Shown: piece by piece, positions 24,422 to 32,280 of the stretch | How the letters are laid out: every line of letters begins with the position of its first letter | Position numbering within the stretch: the stretch's first letter is position 1 | Source: Candidatus Acidiferrales bacterium | Lineage (GTDB): Bacteria; Acidobacteriota; Terriglobia; Acidiferrales; UBA7541 | Reading direction: 5' to 3' | Length of the DNA: 57,415 nt | Assembly: GCA_030037335.1 (NCBI GenBank) | Contig: JASHRN010000237.1 | Location: 1 to 57,415, forward strand | Notes under the pieces: model-generated | Database searches by the model: none | What the model saw: only the letters and a program-made list of their open reading frames with translations | Told to the model about the DNA's origin: nothing | Program-made: the position numbers and the translations under genes

Positions 24422-25759
24422 TCAGTACCGATTCGCCGGCGGCAGCAACTGGCCTTTGACAATGACCCCACGCACCCGCTCGAGCGCATGGATGTCTTCA
24501 AGTGGATTGCCTTCCACAGCCACCACGTCACCTTCTTTGCCGATGGCGATCGTCCCCACGTTATCGAGTCCGAGGAGCTCCGCGGACGCCTTTGTGCCAA
24601 AGTGAAGCGCCTGCTGTGGCGTCGCTCCGAAGCGCACGTCGGTCATGATTTCATCGCGTACAGTTCCCTTCCCCGGCTCGTAGGTCTGGTCAGAACCCGC
24701 GACGATGTTCAGTCCAGTGGCAAGCGCGATTTTGAATCCTTGCAATTCGCCCTGCCAGATCAAATTGGCTTTGCGAATCGCGTAATCCGGCATGTGCATC
24801 TTGGCGCCGTTCTCAACGATGTTGTTGGCGATGTAGAGCGTCGGCGTGAGGTAAGTTCCGCGCGCCTTCATGTAATTTGCGGCACCCTGATCGAGTCCCG
24901 CGCCGTGCTCCACTGAATCGATTCCCGCATGCAGACACGCCCAGATGGTCGGCAGATTTTCGAGGTGCGCCGCCACTTTCACGTGAGCGTTGCGAGCCTG
25001 CTCGACGATGACTTTCAGCTCCTCTTCCGAAACCTGCTCGGAGAGCGGCGAGTCAAGCGGAGAAAGCACTCCGCCCGAAGCAAGGATTTTGATCACGCGA
25101 GCGCCGTATTTCAGTTGCCAGTGAACAGCCGCCTCGGCATCTGCTGGAGAATTGATAAAGCCGTTTTCGGGAGTGTAAAAATTCTCGGGCGTCAGTTGGG
25201 GCGGAAAATCGTAGAAATCGCCGTGGCCGCCGGGAATGGAAATCGCGTGCGCGGCGGGAACAAGATGCGGCCCGGGGATGGTGCCCTCTTCAATGGCATC
25301 CTTAAGCGCGACATCGATAAATCCTTCGCCCCCAAGCACGCGTGCAGCGACAATGCCGGAATCAACCGCATACGCCATGGCTTTGGTCGCACGAATCGTA
25401 GCGAGCGGGAGAGACGGATATTTTCCGCGCGGTCCCGTCCACAGATGAATGTGCGCGTCGACTAAACCGGGAATACAAGTGTACTTCGTGAAATCCTCAC
25501 GATTCGCTCCGGCAGGCGCATTGAGGTTCCGGCCAACCGCGGTGACTTTGCCGTCGACGATCAGCACTTCGCCGCCGTCAATGGCCGGCTCGTCCGCATC
25601 GGCAATCAATTTCCCGCAGCGGACAATCGTAGTGTTGGATGTCGCGCTTGGCGCGACGGGCATTTGGTCAGTATCTTGCGCCAGCGAAACTGGAGCCGAA
25701 AACGAAACCGCAAAGGCGCACAAAATGAGCAACGCGGCAAAGGCGATTCCACGTTTCAT
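24422..25759 (-). CDS. exported amidohydrolase
   Basis: A 445-residue metal-dependent hydrolase with a signal peptide (MKRGIAFAALLILCAFAVSFSAPVSLA) and GGAGG just before the ATG. Metal motifs are in order: VDAHIHLWTG (about residue 100), then KVAAHLENLP (His), SVEHGAGL (His) and GSDQTYEPGKG (Asp). It is most like imidazolonepropionase/prolidase-type amidohydrolases that cut cyclic amides or dipeptides in the periplasm. The gene converges on the halogenase-like gene and diverges from the hydrolase at 25885. Confidence 0.92.
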   Translation of the reverse strand: MKRGIAFAALLILCAFAVSFSAPVSLAQDTDQMPVAPSATSNTTIVRCGKLIADADEPAIDGGEVLIVDGKVTAVGRNLNAPAGANREDFTKYTCIPGLVDAHIHLWTGPRGKYPSLPLATIRATKAMAYAVDSGIVAARVLGGEGFIDVALKDAIEEGTIPGPHLVPAAHAISIPGGHGDFYDFPPQLTPENFYTPENGFINSPADAEAAVHWQLKYGARVIKILASGGVLSPLDSPLSEQVSEEELKVIVEQARNAHVKVAAHLENLPTIWACLHAGIDSVEHGAGLDQGAANYMKARGTYLTPTLYIANNIVENGAKMHMPDYAIRKANLIWQGELQGFKIALATGLNIVAGSDQTYEPGKGTVRDEIMTDVRFGATPQQALHFGTKASAELLGLDNVGTIAIGKEGDVVAVEGNPLEDIHALERVRGVIVKGQLLPPANRY

Positions 25760-25884
25760 ACTTCCTCCATGGACGATAGGGATAGGGCAACAAGTTTGAG
25801 CCGCCGAAGATTATTCCCGCCGCGAATAGCTGTCAACGATGACTTCTGTCGGACGCGATCTGTCACAACAAAAGGAGCCGTTGA

Positions 25885-27078
25885 ATGATGCGCCTGCGCG
25901 TGATATGCAGTTCGCGGAGGCGAGCAATGATTCGAGTAATTGGCATGTTATCTTCCGCAATCCTTACGGGGGCGCTTTTCGTAAGCATAGCAACAGCACA
26001 AACCGCGAGCAGAACGCCCAATGCGAGCGCACCGGAGCACTGGCAAACGCAGGAGGGCGATTTCGTGGTTCACGACTTTCATTTTCATGACGGCGAAACC
26101 ATGCAGGATCTCCGCCTGCATTACACCACTCTCGGAAAACCGCAACGCGACCCGCAAGGACGCGTGACCAACGCGGTGCTGATTATGCATGGCACGGGAG
26201 GCACAGGGCATCAATTTCTGCGGCCCGTCTTTGCCGGCGTGCTCTTTGGCCCAGGACAATTACTCGACAGCTCAAAACATTTCATCATCTTGCCGGACGA
26301 CATTGGCCACGGAGGCTCGAGCAAGCCGAGCGACGGCCTCAGAATGAAATTCCCCAAATACGATTATGCCGACATGGTTCAAGGAGAATACGATCTGGTG
26401 ACCGAAGGCCTTCATCTGAATCACTTGCGGCTCGTGATGGGCACGTCCATGGGCTGCATGCACACATGGATGTGGGGCGAGGCGCATCCGAACTTCATGG
26501 ACGCGCTAATGCCGCTCGCATGTCTGCCCATAGAAATTGCCGGACGCAATCGCATGACGCGCAAAATGATCATGGATGCAATCGAAGATGATCCGGCGTG
26601 GGACCACGGCAATTACACAACCGAACCGGTAAACGGCCTGCGCGCGGCCCTCGACGTCGAACTGCTGATGGTCAGCTCGCCTCTTTATTGGCAAACGGAA
26701 TGCCCGACGCGCGAAGCTGCCGACGCTTTTTTGGCGCGTTCGCTTGAAGAATGGCTGAAAGGGCTCGACGCGAATGACATGATTTATGCCTTCAATGCCT
26801 CACGCAACTATAATCCAGAGCCGGAGTTGGGAAAGATCACCGCGCCACTGATTGCCATCAATTCCGCGGATGATTTTGTGAATCCTCCCGAACTGCACAT
26901 CGACGAAAGGCTGATCCACAAAGTCCCGCACGGCCGTTTTGTTCTGCTGCCGATTACCAGCCAGACGCGCGGTCACGGTACGCATACGCTTGCGGCTGTA
27001 TGGAAGGCCTATCTGGCGCAACTTTTGGAGGAAAGCAGCCATAAGACGCATTCCGCCTCCGCTGCATCCATCCATTGA
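25885..27078 (+). CDS. exported alpha/beta-fold hydrolase, MetX-like
   Basis: A 397-residue protein. Starts at 25885 and 25927 both have good ribosome-binding sites; either leaves a signal peptide ending near VSIATAQ. The core resembles homoserine acetyltransferase (MetX)-type alpha/beta hydrolases: MQDLRLHYTTLG, LIMHGTGGTGHQF, ILPDDIGHGGSSKPSDG and nucleophile elbow MGTSMGCMH (Ser about residue 193). Later come INSADDFVNPPE (Asp) and the His in TRGHGTHTLAA. MetX enzymes are cytoplasmic, so an exported relative is probably an esterase or acyltransferase of other substrates. Confidence 0.87.
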   Translation: MMRLRVICSSRRRAMIRVIGMLSSAILTGALFVSIATAQTASRTPNASAPEHWQTQEGDFVVHDFHFHDGETMQDLRLHYTTLGKPQRDPQGRVTNAVLIMHGTGGTGHQFLRPVFAGVLFGPGQLLDSSKHFIILPDDIGHGGSSKPSDGLRMKFPKYDYADMVQGEYDLVTEGLHLNHLRLVMGTSMGCMHTWMWGEAHPNFMDALMPLACLPIEIAGRNRMTRKMIMDAIEDDPAWDHGNYTTEPVNGLRAALDVELLMVSSPLYWQTECPTREAADAFLARSLEEWLKGLDANDMIYAFNASRNYNPEPELGKITAPLIAINSADDFVNPPELHIDERLIHKVPHGRFVLLPITSQTRGHGTHTLAAVWKAYLAQLLEESSHKTHSASAASIH

Positions 27079-27183
27079 GGCGATTGCAGCGGGATAATTG
27101 GGTGTCTATAATTGATTGGAGGTGCTTGCCCTGCCCTTTTTCCCGCGCGCGTTTGTGTTGATACCGGTGTTACGGAGCAAACG

Positions 27184-28743
27184 ATGACTCCTGAGCGACG
27201 CATTCATGGGCGGCGGATTTTGTATTCGCCGGAGTATCTGGATATAGGCGCCGATAACGGCGGAGTCGTGGTGAATCTCAGCGAAGGGGGCCTTGGATTT
27301 CAGACCGTCAACCCGGTTACTCCAGATTCGCACCTGCCTATCTCTTTCTCGCTCGCCGTTGGCTACCGTATTGACGTCAAAGCGCGCGTCGTTTGGGTCA
27401 ACAACGACGGAAAAATTGGAGGCGCCGCTTTTAACAAGTTATCGAAGGATTCTCAAAGCCTGATTCGCGAATGGATGGCGAAACAGCAGTCAGAAGAAGG
27501 GATTGATCATGAGGATCTAGGGCCGGACGCGGCCGCTCAAATCGAAACCGGCATGACCGCAGACGCGCCGCAGATAAAAGTCGCGCAACCTGTGCCAGAG
27601 GGCGTAACTCAGGCGAGCAAATCCTTCGCAAACGAACCCGCGGCTTCAGGAATTGAGGAAACAGAGGTCCGCGACGGAGTTGTGCCGCCCACATACGCTC
27701 CAAAGCCCGCGGAAGCAAGGCCTACCAACCCAGTCGCAGCGGATTTTCAACGGCCAGCCGCGCCAGCTCCGCACTCGACTGAAAAAAAGCGTGAAGGGGA
27801 GAATGGCTCTTCCTTTTCGGTCATCCCATCCATTTCCGTATGGAGCAGAAAAGACCCATCACTTCCGACATCTCCCGCATCGCTTGGGCTGCAAAGGAAT
27901 GGCGCTCCATTATTTCCGCCGGGGCGAGACGAAAATATCTTTGCCCGCCCCTCCAGCGGGCTTGAGCCAGAAAGCGAACGAAAGGCTCCCGGAGCGCTGA
28001 TCGTGGTTGCGATAGTAATCGCAGTGGCGGCTCTCGGCGCATTTTACGTGCGAACGCATCGCCAGCCGATTGGGAACGCCATCGCGCGCATCGGGGACAG
28101 CATCGCCGGCAGTTCCGCCGCTAATCCCAGCGCTCCCGCCGCCGCAGCTCCCGTCAACAGTGCAAGCTCGCAGACGACGGCGCCTCTGAAGCCGAATTTG
28201 CCGCCCGTACAAAACTCTCCGGCAAAGACGCAAGGGCTTAATGCCGCACAATCAGCTTCAATCCCGGCTGCACCGAAGCAGGGCGCGAGTTCCTCGGCGA
28301 CCCCTGTGCCGCCCATTTCGGCAGGAGCCAACCACGCCTCCGCTACCGGACAATCCAGTGCGGCGAGCCCGAACAAAACCTTGGCCCAGACATCTGGCAA
28401 ACCTTCCTCAGTCCAGATTGCGCACAACGCTTCGAAAAACCAGAATGCGCCTGCAGCTCCCGCTTCGTCATTGCTCGCAGCACAATCGGAATATCAACGC
28501 GCCGAACAATACCTGAATGGCACGGGAGTGACACAGGACTACGCGCAAGCAGCGGAGTTGTTCTGGCGCTCGCTCGAAGCCGGATACACCGACGCAGCTC
28601 TTCCGCTGGCCAACCTCTACCTCGAAGGCAATGGCGTTTCCCACAGTTGCGCGCAAGCTCGTATTCTTCTGGATGCCGCCGCGCAAAAGAACAACGCGCA
28701 GGCTATACACCAGCTTGCGCAACTCCCCGACGACTGCCAATAA
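27184..28743 (+). CDS. PilZ-domain membrane protein with C-terminal Sel1 repeats
   Basis: A 519-residue protein. The ATG at 27184 has GGAG 6 nt upstream; a TTG at 27112 is the only alternative. A PilZ domain at residues 1-100 has both c-di-GMP motifs intact: RxxxR in RRIHGRR and NLSEGG for [DN]xSxxG. A long disordered region follows, then a single transmembrane helix (APGALIVVAIVIAVAALGAFYV, about 285-305) and an Ala/Pro/Ser-rich stretch. Two Sel1-like repeats (YQRAEQYLNGTGV.QDYAQA and ALPLANLYLEGNGVSHSCAQA) end the protein. It plausibly relays cytoplasmic c-di-GMP to periplasmic partners. The PilB-like ATPase follows 140 bases on. Confidence 0.85.
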   Translation: MTPERRIHGRRILYSPEYLDIGADNGGVVVNLSEGGLGFQTVNPVTPDSHLPISFSLAVGYRIDVKARVVWVNNDGKIGGAAFNKLSKDSQSLIREWMAKQQSEEGIDHEDLGPDAAAQIETGMTADAPQIKVAQPVPEGVTQASKSFANEPAASGIEETEVRDGVVPPTYAPKPAEARPTNPVAADFQRPAAPAPHSTEKKREGENGSSFSVIPSISVWSRKDPSLPTSPASLGLQRNGAPLFPPGRDENIFARPSSGLEPESERKAPGALIVVAIVIAVAALGAFYVRTHRQPIGNAIARIGDSIAGSSAANPSAPAAAAPVNSASSQTTAPLKPNLPPVQNSPAKTQGLNAAQSASIPAAPKQGASSSATPVPPISAGANHASATGQSSAASPNKTLAQTSGKPSSVQIAHNASKNQNAPAAPASSLLAAQSEYQRAEQYLNGTGVTQDYAQAAELFWRSLEAGYTDAALPLANLYLEGNGVSHSCAQARILLDAAAQKNNAQAIHQLAQLPDDCQ

Positions 28744-28884
28744 AGGGCTCATTAGGAACTTCCTCGATGTAATTTTGGACAAACCCGAGTCATTTTCCGA
28801 TGCCGCCGCGCGCAGCGACATGAGAGTATTTTTCGGACAAGTCTCTCGCAACATTCCAGCACAACTTAGGCGGCGGGACCTGCA

Positions 28885-30756
28885 ATGAAACGTAAGAAAC
28901 TGGGCGAGGTGCTCCGGGAACGTGGAAAAATATCTCCTGAGGATTTGCTCCGCGCCATAGAAGAGCAGCAAGGCAAGGTCATTCACCTGGGCGAGCTGAT
29001 GCTCGAACGCGGTCTGGTGGCAAAAAATGATCTCGTGGATGCGCTTGCCGAAGTCAGCCGCATTCCTTACATCGATGCGATTGCCGCGCAAATCGCCCCC
29101 GAAGCGCTGAAGCTCATTCCCGCAAGTGTGGCCCTGCGATTCTGCGTTATGCCCGTGAATTTCGAAGGCAACCGCCTCGTGGTCTCGATGGCCGAACCGC
29201 AGAACCTTCACGCCATCGATGAACTTCGTTTTCTCTCCGGCACGGACATTGTTCCGCGCATTGGATTCCGCTCCGAAATTAAAGAGGCTATACGGAAGTG
29301 GTATCACCTGGAATCCGCTGAAAACGGAGAAGAGAAGCTGCCGTCGATCGAGGACGCCTCTCTGGAAGCGATGGAATTTGTTTCCACCAGCTCCCTGCAA
29401 AGAAATATCGACGCGATGAAGGAAATGCAGGCCGAGCTGATGCACAAGAGCACTCCGGCAATGCGCGTCGTGTCGCAGACGATCTCCGCAGCTGTTTCAA
29501 AGCAGGCCAGCGATATTCACATCGAGCCGCAATCGGGCGACACAGCCGTCCGCATTCGAGTGGACGGGATGCTCCGCGATTTGATTCGCGTGCCGCGTTC
29601 CCTGCAAAGCTCTGTCGTCTCTCGCATCAAGATTCTGGCGGATATGGACATTTCCGAGCGCCGCGCCCCGCAGGATGGCCGCTTCATGGTGAAGTTCGGC
29701 GGCGGCAAAATCGACTTGCGCGTTTCCACTCTGCCTACGCAGCACGGCGAAAAAGTCGTTATGCGCTTGCTGCAAACCGACGCGCCCATGCAGCAGTTCG
29801 AGAGCCTCGGACTTACGCCGGAAGTGGCCGCGGATATGCGCCGCATCATCGCCTTGCCTCAGGGAATGCTGCTGGTGACAGGCCCGACGGGCTCGGGCAA
29901 GAGCACGACTCTCTACTCGGCGCTAAGCGCATTGCGCAAACCCACTGTGAACATCATCACCGTGGAGGACCCCGTCGAGTACGCCTTGCAGGGCATCAGT
30001 CAGGTTCAGGTGAACAACAAGGCCGGTCTGACCTTCGCGAATTGTCTGCGCTCAATCCTGCGGCAAGACCCCAACGTCATCATGGTCGGCGAAATTCGCG
30101 ACAAGGAAACCGCGGAGATTGCTCTCAAGGCCACGCAGACTGGCCATTTTGTGCTTTCCACTCTGCATACCAATGACAGCATCGCCGCTGTCAGCCGCTT
30201 GCTCGATCTCGGCGTGCCGGCGTTCATGATCGCCGCTTCCGTTTCCGGAATTATCGCGCAGAGGCTGGTGCGCAGGCTCTGCGCCTGCAAGGGACAAATG
30301 GCAGCCAGTCCCGCCTATCGTGCACGGCTGCTTGAGGCGGGCATGAGCGAATTGCCGGAGTCGCAGCTTGTGCCGGTTGGCTGCGACGCATGCGACGGAA
30401 CCGGCTACAAAGGCCGCGTCGGCGTCTACGAGATGTTGCTTTTCAACGATGCCGTTCGCGCGGCGGTGCGCGATGGCGCCCGAAATGACGAAATGCGCGC
30501 CATGGCGCGCGCCGCCGGAATGAAGTTAATGCAAGAATACGCATTGGAGAGAGTGAAGGAAGGGCTCACGACAATTGAGGAAGTGTCTCGCGTGATTCCG
30601 TTCGAGCACATCCCATCCGTGCTCTGCGGGCAATGCCATCGCGAACTGCAACCCTCCTTTGTCTACTGCCCCTATTGCGGCTTTGCTCGCGATGCGCTTG
30701 AGATAGTCGGTGCAAAGAAATCGGACTCCAGAAGAGAAGGGACGGCCCGTCAATGA
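28885..30756 (+). CDS. PilB/GspE-type secretion ATPase with C-terminal zinc ribbon
   Basis: A 623-residue ATPase of type IV pilus/type II secretion systems. Residues 1-140 are an MshEN/GspE-N domain (KLGEVLRERGKISPEDLLRAI..). The motor has Walker A GPTGSGKSTTLYSA (about residue 333), Walker B MVGEIRDKETAEIAL (about 397) and the His box LSTLHTNDSI. The usual zinc site appears as LCACKG and CDACDGTGYKGRVGVYEML. An unusual extra ribbon, LCGQCHREL..FVYCPYCGFA (CxxC..CxxC), ends the protein. No other pilus genes are adjacent; its partners are PilZ proteins on both sides. A PilZ gene starts in its stop codon. Confidence 0.9.
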   Translation: MKRKKLGEVLRERGKISPEDLLRAIEEQQGKVIHLGELMLERGLVAKNDLVDALAEVSRIPYIDAIAAQIAPEALKLIPASVALRFCVMPVNFEGNRLVVSMAEPQNLHAIDELRFLSGTDIVPRIGFRSEIKEAIRKWYHLESAENGEEKLPSIEDASLEAMEFVSTSSLQRNIDAMKEMQAELMHKSTPAMRVVSQTISAAVSKQASDIHIEPQSGDTAVRIRVDGMLRDLIRVPRSLQSSVVSRIKILADMDISERRAPQDGRFMVKFGGGKIDLRVSTLPTQHGEKVVMRLLQTDAPMQQFESLGLTPEVAADMRRIIALPQGMLLVTGPTGSGKSTTLYSALSALRKPTVNIITVEDPVEYALQGISQVQVNNKAGLTFANCLRSILRQDPNVIMVGEIRDKETAEIALKATQTGHFVLSTLHTNDSIAAVSRLLDLGVPAFMIAASVSGIIAQRLVRRLCACKGQMAASPAYRARLLEAGMSELPESQLVPVGCDACDGTGYKGRVGVYEMLLFNDAVRAAVRDGARNDEMRAMARAAGMKLMQEYALERVKEGLTTIEEVSRVIPFEHIPSVLCGQCHRELQPSFVYCPYCGFARDALEIVGAKKSDSRREGTARQ

Positions 30757-31208
30757 AGCAGCGCAAGACGAAATCTCTGAAAACGCAGCGGGAGTGGGCT
30801 GCAAACCGAAGCACCGAACGCTATTCGAGCCTTCGCGATCTTCACGTGAGCTATGAAGGCCACGGCGACACGATCATAACGCGCCTGCCGGATATTTCCA
30901 CGAAGGGCATGTTCATCAATACTGCCAGGACTTTTCCAGAGGGCGCCGTCCTTAACGTCCGTTTTCGACTGGCCCGCACGGGCGCCGACGTACAATCGCG
31001 CTGCGAAGTCCGTTACTGCTTGGAGGGCGTCGGCATTGGAGTCGAATTCATCGAGATTCCTCCCGAAGCGGCTGCTGCGATTGAGAGAGAGCTGCGCCCA
31101 GGCACGCATCGAGCTACCAACAATAGCCAACGGCACGCTTCGAGCCGCCAACGCGCCAAGAGAGCTGGGAAATCGCGGAAGACGACCCGCAAACGGCACA
31201 GACCGTAG
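30753..31208 (+). CDS. PilZ-domain protein
   Basis: A 151-residue cytoplasmic protein whose ATG overlaps the ATPase stop (ATGA), so the two are translationally coupled. The PilZ motifs are complete: RSTER (RxxxR) near residue 21 and DISTKG (DxSxxG) near 47, followed by MFINTARTFPEGAVLNVRFRL. The C-terminal 40 residues are strongly basic (RATNNSQRHASSRQRAKRAG..). It is predicted to bind c-di-GMP and to control the neighbouring ATPase, as PilZ proteins do with pilus motors. Confidence 0.85.
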   Translation: MKQRKTKSLKTQREWAANRSTERYSSLRDLHVSYEGHGDTIITRLPDISTKGMFINTARTFPEGAVLNVRFRLARTGADVQSRCEVRYCLEGVGIGVEFIEIPPEAAAAIERELRPGTHRATNNSQRHASSRQRAKRAGKSRKTTRKRHRP

Positions 31209-31371
31209 CCCGCACTAATCGTGGCTGTCCATCCGGACAGGTCATCCTTGCGAAACGGAAAAAGAGTGCATTATTGCACCCGCCCGCGCCACGACCCACA
31301 ATCGGTTTGTAGACGTTCGTCGTACGCGCCGACCTGTGCTCCGGCGCTCACTCAAAAAACGAGGGTAGTTT

Positions 31372-31890
31372 ATGGCCCCAACGTCCAAAACTATTTTGCC
31401 TATTGAAGCAAACGCATCCAATGCCGAGCGCCGTAGTGCTGTCCGCTATCAATTGACCGTATCCGCGGAGGTCGTTGAACTCAAGTCAGGAACTCGCTTT
31501 TCGACTCGCACGACGGACTTGGGCCCCGGCGGCTGCTTCGTCGACACGCTCATGCCGCTGCCCGTCGGTTCCGACGTTAACATCCGGCTCCACAAAGACA
31601 ACATCAGCATCGAGGCCACTGGCACAGTCACTTTTTCCCAGGCCGGCCTTGGAATGGGAATCGCCTTTGGCGAAATGCCTCCTGAGCGGCAGACAGCCTT
31701 CGAGGCATGGCTGGCGGAATTGACCATGGTCCGCCCCGCGAGCTTTGAAACTCACGGTGCTGCTCCACGCGTCGCCCGTAGCAAAGAGAGAGGATCTGGT
31801 CTCACCCAGCGCCTCATCCGCCTGCTGGTGAAGCGCAATTTGATCACCGAAGCGGAAGCAGTCGCCCTCCTCGAAGATCCGCTGCTCTAG
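31372..31890 (+). CDS. PilZ-domain protein with altered second motif
   Basis: A 172-residue protein. Motif one is RRSAVRYQL (RxxxR present, near residue 27). Motif two reads DLGPGGCFVDT, so the usual Ser of [DN]xSxxG is Gly. The barrel continues LPVGSDVNIRLHKDN and VTFSQAGLGMGIAFGEM. The C-terminus forms a short helical hairpin (LTQRLIRLLVKRNLITEAEAVALL). c-di-GMP binding may be weaker or lost, leaving a protein-interaction role. A 160-base gap separates it from the preceding PilZ gene, so it may have its own promoter. Confidence 0.83.
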   Translation: MAPTSKTILPIEANASNAERRSAVRYQLTVSAEVVELKSGTRFSTRTTDLGPGGCFVDTLMPLPVGSDVNIRLHKDNISIEATGTVTFSQAGLGMGIAFGEMPPERQTAFEAWLAELTMVRPASFETHGAAPRVARSKERGSGLTQRLIRLLVKRNLITEAEAVALLEDPLL

Positions 31891-32029
31891 CCGCACACCT
31901 CGACAGAACTTTCATCCGGCCGCACATTCGCGCGCTGAGCGCAGTGCCTTTTGCCAGCGCGCTCCTGTTGCGCGATGATCGTGAGTGACCTGCTGTTTCT
32001 TTTTCAGCCGTTGCGGGTGCGCCATCCTT

Positions 32030-32056
32030 TGCGCCCGCGCTACTCCACGAGTCGCG
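32030..32056 (+). repeat. 27-bp direct repeat flanking the R-M gene, left copy
   Basis: Begins TGCGCCCGCGC and ends CGAGTCGCG. It matches the copy at 33948-33974 at 24 of 27 positions, in the same orientation. The right copy contains a perfect 9-bp hairpin (GCGCGACTC/GAGTCGCGC); the left copy forms only part of it. Confidence 0.65.
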
Positions 32057-32067
32057 TTTCCGCCCGC

Positions 32068-32128
32068 TGTCATCCTGAGCGCAGCGAAGGATCTCGCCTC
32101 GACGCCTCTGTCTTGTCATTCCGAGCGA
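32068..32128 (+). repeat. diverged dispersed repeat (TGTCATTCCGAG family), copy 3
   Basis: TGTCATCCTGAGCGCAGCG at the left and TGTCATTCCGAGCGA at the right, about 46 bases apart. It is related to the ends of the elements at 120-168 and 7232-7289 but lacks the GAGGAATCTGCATTT end. Confidence 0.5.
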
Positions 32129-32280
32129 GTCCCGATGTCCCTTCCTCTTCCGCGGCCCCCCCGCGCACGCAGTGCGCGCGCAAGGTACCCGTTTCTAACT
32201 CGTCACTCGGCACTAGCCACTCGCCACTGCTTTTTGTATGATTCCGCGCGGTATCCACTTGTGGTGCGCGACGTCGAACC

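Larger units (their letters stand above)
31891..32280. other. repeat-filled spacer left of the R-M gene
   Basis: About 390 bases without a credible gene. It contains a 27-bp sequence (32030-32056) repeated at 33948-33974 on the other side of the R-M gene. It also holds a diverged dispersed repeat (32068-32128, TGTCATCCTGAGCG..TGTCATTCCGAGCGA) and a CACT/GCCAC-rich 27-mer (32204-32230) that recurs at 34304-34330. No T-rich terminator for the PilZ gene was found. Confidence 0.6.
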
